This document shows, piece by piece, positions 59,871 through 64,000 of a stretch of 64,000 nucleotides of DNA. Within the stretch, counting starts at the first letter, position 1. Each line of letters begins with the position of its first letter. Under the pieces are notes generated by a model. That model saw only the letters and a program-made list of their open reading frames with translations. It was not told where the DNA came from and searched no databases. Position numbers and translations under genes: made by a program. Source of the stretch: Strigamia acuminata (taxonomy: Eukaryota; Arthropoda; Chilopoda; Geophilomorpha; Linotaeniidae); NCBI GenBank assembly GCA_949358305.1, contig OX442314.1, positions 4,529,087 to 4,593,086 on the forward strand, written 5' to 3'.

Positions 59871-61995
59871 TTGCCGAGTTGGCTCGGTTGAAGAATCCTA
59901 GCGCCGCGAACTCAATTGGATCCTCTGGCGCCAATCGTGCTCTCAGGAGTCGGTCGTGGAGCACTGATGGTGGGCTTAACACCCGGATGTGGTCCTCGAG
60001 CCACATAAACACCTGCCTCGACAACTTGTGGTTGTTGCTAAGCAGTGTTCGCGTATCCGGCGTCAAATAGAAGTGCGGATACAGGCGCATCAGAGTCTTG
60101 TATGCCGACTCTTTCTTCATCGCCTTGACCTTCGTCTCCGGCTTGGCTGGCGGCGGCGGCGGCGGTGGACGTGAGTCTTGCGTCGTGGCATCGTCGAAAT
60201 GGCTCGGCGAGCCCAAGAAAACCAACGCGAGTGCGGAGGTTGACGAGGGTGTGACGCCTCGTCCCTGTGCTCGACCAACTCCGGTGAGCTTACGGGGTTC
60301 GACTGCCCATTGAACTCCGGCTGGAGTTTGAGAACTTCCGGCGTTCTCCGGCCAAAACGAACATCCAGCGCCATCTTGGGCTGACTGGAAAACAGCTAGC
60401 GACGCGGCTGCTGTGGCGCTCGTAACTGGAAGCGGTGTTCTTCCGGCCATTTGCGCCGTGGCCTTCGCAAAGGACCACTCGGTTCGTAACCGAACGGCGG
60501 CCTCTTCTTCGGTCTCGCCGTTTGCTACGACTTGCTTAATGAGCTCGGCTAAGATCGTAGGCGGGTCGAGCCGGAGGTGGTACCACAGCTCGACTTTCTT
60601 CTCCGACAGGCCCATCGGCGCGGTCCAAAGGTAAGTAATGGCCGCTAACGCCTGTCCTGGCAAAGGAAGAACACCAGGGTACAACACCCTAGTCATCCCC
60701 GGAATTAGCTGACGCTGAAAATCCATCAGGCGGGGATCATCAATGGTATTGATGTCGGAGAGTTCTAGCCTTTCAGCTAGTCTCTGCCAGTCCTTCTGCG
60801 ACTCGGCGATCTGGGCGCTTTGGTATGCGTCCAGCTTCTGGAGCACTTCCTGCTGCGCTCTAATGGGTTGCTGCTCGTAGCAGGTCCATTGTGGTCCGAA
60901 TGACTCACTGAAAAATGGCCGGAGCTGCAGGTTGCTAACTCCAGCCGGCAAGCGGGAAACATATCCATGTTCGGGCAAGCGGCTAGCATGTCCAGGTACT
61001 GGCACGCTACAGTCGGGAGAGATATCACCGACGACACGCCGTATGGCGTATGGAGTAGCCGGGTTGTCCACTTTGAACGTGGAAACGGTTCGGCTACTTC
61101 GGGCGGACTGGATTGTGGAGTCCGATTCAAAGCTTAGCGAAGACGACGAGCCAAACGTCTCTGGTGTCCGTCCTCGTCGCGACTGCGGGCGTGGTGGCGG
61201 TGCTTCAGTCGAATATGGGCGCGATCGCCTCTGTCGCTCCTCTCGATAGCGGCTGGATTCTCGAAACATCGGGCGTGTTGCTTGATCCGGCGGAGGGAGT
61301 CTTCCCACCCTCAAATCCTCGTCTTGCGGCGGAGGATTGATGGCCGCTGGGGCCGGGAGTTCATCTTCTCGATAGAAAGGGAGAGCGCATCGCGCTTGCT
61401 CCTCTGCCTCGTGTTCTTGAGCCAGTTGTCGATTTTCGTCGACGCGAAGCTGCGCTGCGGCGGCTCGGAGTGCTTTCGACGGGAAGAATCCCGGAAAATC
61501 ATTGAAGCACCCGGCGAGCGCCAACTGGTGGAGCTCGGTTTGTGTGACGGGAAATTGCGGGTTCCCGTCACGAACGGACTTGCGGTACCGTTGCACGACT
61601 TCCCTCTGTGTCGTCTTGAGGTTTTTCCTCACTTGGTGGAGAGCACCGTAATTAATTCCGGTGCTCCGGAGCACTCTTCTGCGCTCGTGACGCTCTCGAG
61701 GCGTCACTGGCCATTGGTTGTGCAGCAACTCGGCAGCTAGTGGTACTGGGGGGCTCTCGTCGAGCGTCCACTCGATTTCGTCGACTCCGTTGACGTGAAG
61801 GCGCTCGATGAACCGGCCTTTTGCTCCAAGACCTTGCAGGGCGGACTTCGAGAAGTCGTGGCGCAACTTCCACCACGTGTTGTTTGCCGTCTTCAGTCTT
61901 CTGATTTTTTCGGGCAACGCCGCCCGAAAAATCAGCGGGTGCTGAGTCGGCACGTGATCGGGAAGCGCGAATGGCGTTTCTCGATCCCTCTCGAT
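59851..61995 (-). CDS. Gypsy Y third gene, exon 2, unrecognised large protein
   Basis: The open frame encodes about 714 residues with no domain I recognise. It starts after TTTTTCTTCGAATATAG|, a likely splice acceptor, and has no ATG near the start. The first 200 residues are basic and helical (PRERHERRRVLRST). A Pro/Arg/Ser-rich middle (about 225-290) is disordered, a helical region follows (about 380-540), and the end is again basic after a run of prolines. No membrane segment or envelope features. The last six codons are read from LTR sequence, so the natural C-terminus is probably lost. It occupies the same position as the X third ORF, but I see no convincing similarity between the two. 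Confidence 0.6.
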   Translation of the reverse strand: MERDRETPFALPDHVPTQHPLIFRAALPEKIRRLKTANNTWWKLRHDFSKSALQGLGAKGRFIERLHVNGVDEIEWTLDESPPVPLAAELLHNQWPVTPRERHERRRVLRSTGINYGALHQVRKNLKTTQREVVQRYRKSVRDGNPQFPVTQTELHQLALAGCFNDFPGFFPSKALRAAAAQLRVDENRQLAQEHEAEEQARCALPFYREDELPAPAAINPPPQDEDLRVGRLPPPDQATRPMFRESSRYREERQRRSRPYSTEAPPPRPQSRRGRTPETFGSSSSLSFESDSTIQSARSSRTVSTFKVDNPATPYAIRRVVGDISPDCSVPVPGHASRLPEHGYVSRLPAGVSNLQLRPFFSESFGPQWTCYEQQPIRAQQEVLQKLDAYQSAQIAESQKDWQRLAERLELSDINTIDDPRLMDFQRQLIPGMTRVLYPGVLPLPGQALAAITYLWTAPMGLSEKKVELWYHLRLDPPTILAELIKQVVANGETEEEAAVRLRTEWSFAKATAQMAGRTPLPVTSATAAASLAVFQSAQDGAGCSFWPENAGSSQTPAGVQWAVEPRKLTGVGRAQGRGVTPSSTSALALVFLGSPSHFDDATTQDSRPPPPPPPAKPETKVKAMKKESAYKTLMRLYPHFYLTPDTRTLLSNNHKLSRQVFMWLEDHIRVLSPPSVLHDRLLRARLAPEDPIEFAALGFFNRANSARTLHII

Positions 61996-62264
61996 CTATA
62001 TTCGAAGAAAAATAAATAAATTAGTTTATTTAAAAATAAACAAATAATTTCTTATTTGAAATATTTTTTAAGCTTAGCGCTTGTGGCAGTGAGCCACTAA
62101 GGGATGTTGGTTGTCATGGCAACTCCCTTCGCACATGCTTGAAGCACGTGACTTTTATAGCCGCCATTTTTATTTTTTAGCGGCTTGTGTTTGAAGTCAG
62201 GAAAAGTGAAATTACTCAATTTTTCTGACTGAAACACTAGGTAAAAATTATTTTAGTAATTTAC

Positions 62265-62354
62265 CCTCTCTTGTAACGATAATTGGACATCGTTACCGGC
62301 TCCTTCCATCGGCATTTCGTCATCCGCATGGAGGTTTACCGCGTCGTCTGCCAT
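62265..62354 (-). CDS. Gypsy Y third gene, candidate exon 1 (30 codons)
   Basis: ATG at 62354 opens 30 acidic codons beginning MADDAVNLHADD and ends CAA GAG AGG|GTAAAT, a good donor. It joins exon 2 (61995) in phase 0 across a 269-base intron. This supplies the missing start of the long ORF. Confidence 0.55.
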
Positions 62355-62696
62355 TCGTTTTCTTTTTCGCGTCGAAAAAGAAATTGTTTCGGCTAGAAAG
62401 AATTAATAAATTATATTAAATATATTTATCGAATTTTTCTTTCAGAAAAATAACTTACACTTTGTAGATTCGCAAAAAACTGTCGTGTTATAACGCACTC
62501 GACGCATCCACTTTGGAAACTATTGAGAAAGTGGCTAAGTTCGTTGATTGGAGAAACGAACTTGTTTCGGTGACACCGAATGACGCCACAAATTATAACG
62601 CATTGTGAACGTTGTCGTTCGAGTGTGAACTACGAATGACGTCACGAGATTGCTCTCTCGGATCTTTTGGGTAAACCCAAAAGGTGAAAGTCAACA

Positions 62697-64000
62697 CTAT
62701 GTCTTGACTCGCGGAACGCGAGATCTCAAGTTGTACTTTGACTTTCGCGAAGTACAATCCAACTTGTTTAGATTGTCATCAGCATCGTCTCCAATGTCAG
62801 ATGAGTTATTTTCTTCATTGTTTGAAATTTTCTCTTTTTCTAAAAACATTTCCTTTTCTAGATTTTCATCAAGAGAAACATTTTCAAGTCGCTTGTTTAT
62901 TTCATCGACTTCGTTATTTTTGAGTTTCGATTTTTTACTCGATTCCGTGTTTTCGACAGGAATTTTGGATAATTCAACATCATCCAAGGTATTAACAATA
63001 TTTTTTGTTTTTTGACCCACTTCCTCCCCTTCCAGCCAAATTTCTGGGTTGAAAACGGGAAAGTACGGCATTAATTCAGTGCCATGAACAGCTGGATAAA
63101 TTTTATTATCACTCAGCCGTCGAAGTTGAAAGGCGCCTCCTTGTAACCTTTTGACAATTACATAAGGCCCATTCCTTTTCGGTGAAATGCCTGCTGCTAT
63201 TCCTTTAGCTGCATTTGAGAGAATATGAGACTCTCGCCAGACTAAATCATTTTGTCTGAAGTTGTCGAATTTCTTATCTGATTTTTCAGCTTCGACACGG
63301 CGTCTTAAATCTAAGACGTGAGACATCATATGCTGATACGTCTCTGCAATTATTGCTTCTAATTTCTGAACATATAAATGCGGATTTTTTGGATCAATGA
63401 CCAAAATTCCTTCCGGAATTCTTGGATCCCAAGGAATTCTTAATTCTCGGAAAAAATTTAAGAAAGCAGGAGAATAATCTCTGCCTCTTGTTACAGTTGT
63501 TCTCAAACTGAATGCAAATTCGCGTAGATACTCATCCCATTGGTCGTGAATATCTAAATAAATCGAAACTAAATATTTAATATCTCGATTGGTTCTCTCC
63601 ACAGGATTGCTTTGTGGATGATAAATCGATGTCGGTGTTCGCGACATGTCGAATTTTTTGCAAAATTCTTTATAGACCTGTGATCGAAATTGTGGTCCAT
63701 TATCACTTATAATTTGTCTTGGAAATCCAAAAGTTATCGATAAGTGATAAATTGTGTTGGCAACCTTTATTGCCGTTGGATTACACATTGGAAATAATTC
63801 TGGCCAATGTGTAGCGACATCTACGATGACGCAAATGTGGGTATTGTTTTTTCTGGTTCTGGGTTTTGGGCCAGACAAATCCACACTGAGGCAGTCAAAT
63901 GGTCCAAATGGTCCAATTTGAGCGCCTTCAATTTCGGTCTTCGATCTCGGCTTACATGCCTGACATCCTTGACAATGCTGAATAAAACGTGTAATATCAC
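62697..64000 (-). CDS. pol: Gypsy Y pol, C-terminal part (integrase), partial
   Basis: Open from the right window edge to the stop at 62697. It begins in the integrase zinc domain (CQGCQACK), then the core with VDLSGPKP, SDNGPQFRS and NPVERTNRDIK, a GPY/F-like segment (GPYVIVKRLQGGAFQLRRL) and a long acidic/lysine tail ending in SKYNLRSRVPR. The order and sequence follow X pol. RT and protease are outside the window. Confidence 0.9.
   Translation of the reverse strand, partial: DITRFIQHCQGCQACKPRSKTEIEGAQIGPFGPFDCLSVDLSGPKPRTRKNNTHICVIVDVATHWPELFPMCNPTAIKVANTIYHLSITFGFPRQIISDNGPQFRSQVYKEFCKKFDMSRTPTSIYHPQSNPVERTNRDIKYLVSIYLDIHDQWDEYLREFAFSLRTTVTRGRDYSPAFLNFFRELRIPWDPRIPEGILVIDPKNPHLYVQKLEAIIAETYQHMMSHVLDLRRRVEAEKSDKKFDNFRQNDLVWRESHILSNAAKGIAAGISPKRNGPYVIVKRLQGGAFQLRRLSDNKIYPAVHGTELMPYFPVFNPEIWLEGEEVGQKTKNIVNTLDDVELSKIPVENTESSKKSKLKNNEVDEINKRLENVSLDENLEKEMFLEKEKISNNEENNSSDIGDDADDNLNKLDCTSRKSKYNLRSRVPRVKT

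Larger units (their letters stand above)
59525..64000 (-). mobile_element. Ty3/gypsy element Y, 3' part, truncated LTR
   Basis: Minus-strand element related to X: an LTR end (59525-59870), a third gene and the C-terminal half of pol, continuing beyond the right edge. The LTR shares TGTGACGATTCTACTTTT and the GTGTAAACGGGCGGCATCAACTGG block with X, but only about 345 bp are present, joined abruptly to the third gene. Confidence 0.85.

Overview
The window looks like nuclear DNA of an invertebrate, probably an arthropod: introns are GT-AG, the only host genes recognised are DEG/ENaC-type sodium channel genes, and almost everything else is transposable elements. I cannot name the species. The DNA is AT-rich outside the element genes, and I saw no bacterial genes, tRNA or rRNA. 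Layout from left to right: (1) 1-6761, the 5' part of a Ty3/gypsy element on the minus strand (LTR, primer site, gag, open pol running off the left edge). (2) 6762-11700, non-coding DNA with a diverged LTR, two MITEs and a palindromic dispersed repeat. (3) 11813-17993, a plus-strand DEG/ENaC gene in which TM2 of one channel unit runs in one open frame into TM1 of a second unit, so the gene encodes a tandem two-subunit channel; its introns carry a long fold-back MITE and a pogo-like MITE. (4) 18010-54387, a minus-strand gypsy element (called X here) with 1.75-kb LTRs, gag, pol and an unrecognised third gene, bounded by the 4-bp duplication AGGT. (5) 19654-41471, a Maverick/Polinton (adintovirus-like) element inserted in the 3' LTR of X with the 6-bp duplication CACACT. 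(6) 28483-33240, an intact copia element with two 205-bp LTRs that look identical, inserted in the Polinton major capsid gene with the 5-bp duplication CATAA. (7) 54388-59524, host DNA forming an inverted duplication around a third DEG/ENaC remnant, interrupted by a solo LTR and a hAT MITE, and ending with a minus-strand paralogue of the DEG/ENaC last exon. (8) 59525-64000, a second gypsy element (Y), truncated, with pol and another unrecognised third gene. The order of events can be read directly: host inverted duplication, then gypsy X, then Polinton inside the X LTR, then copia inside the Polinton capsid gene. The Polinton, without copia about 17 kb, has a full virus-like gene set. On the minus strand it has two small unknown proteins, adenain-like protease 1, chromodomain integrase, a PLA2-like protein and a zinc-ribbon ORF. 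On the plus strand it has packaging ATPase, a DUF8207-like protein, penton-like minor capsid protein, a 53-residue ORF, major capsid protein, a basic pX/pVI-like protein, adenain-like protease 2 and a coiled-coil fibre-like protein. A minus-strand protein-primed DNA polymerase B lies at the right. Integrase and polymerase would copy and insert the genome; ATPase, capsid proteins and protease would build and mature a particle. The most notable points are the fused DEG/ENaC gene, two different adenain-like proteases in one Polinton, A-run slippage sites at two Polinton ORF junctions, a fibre-like protein, and the two unrecognised third genes of gypsy X and Y, one of which appears to be spliced.
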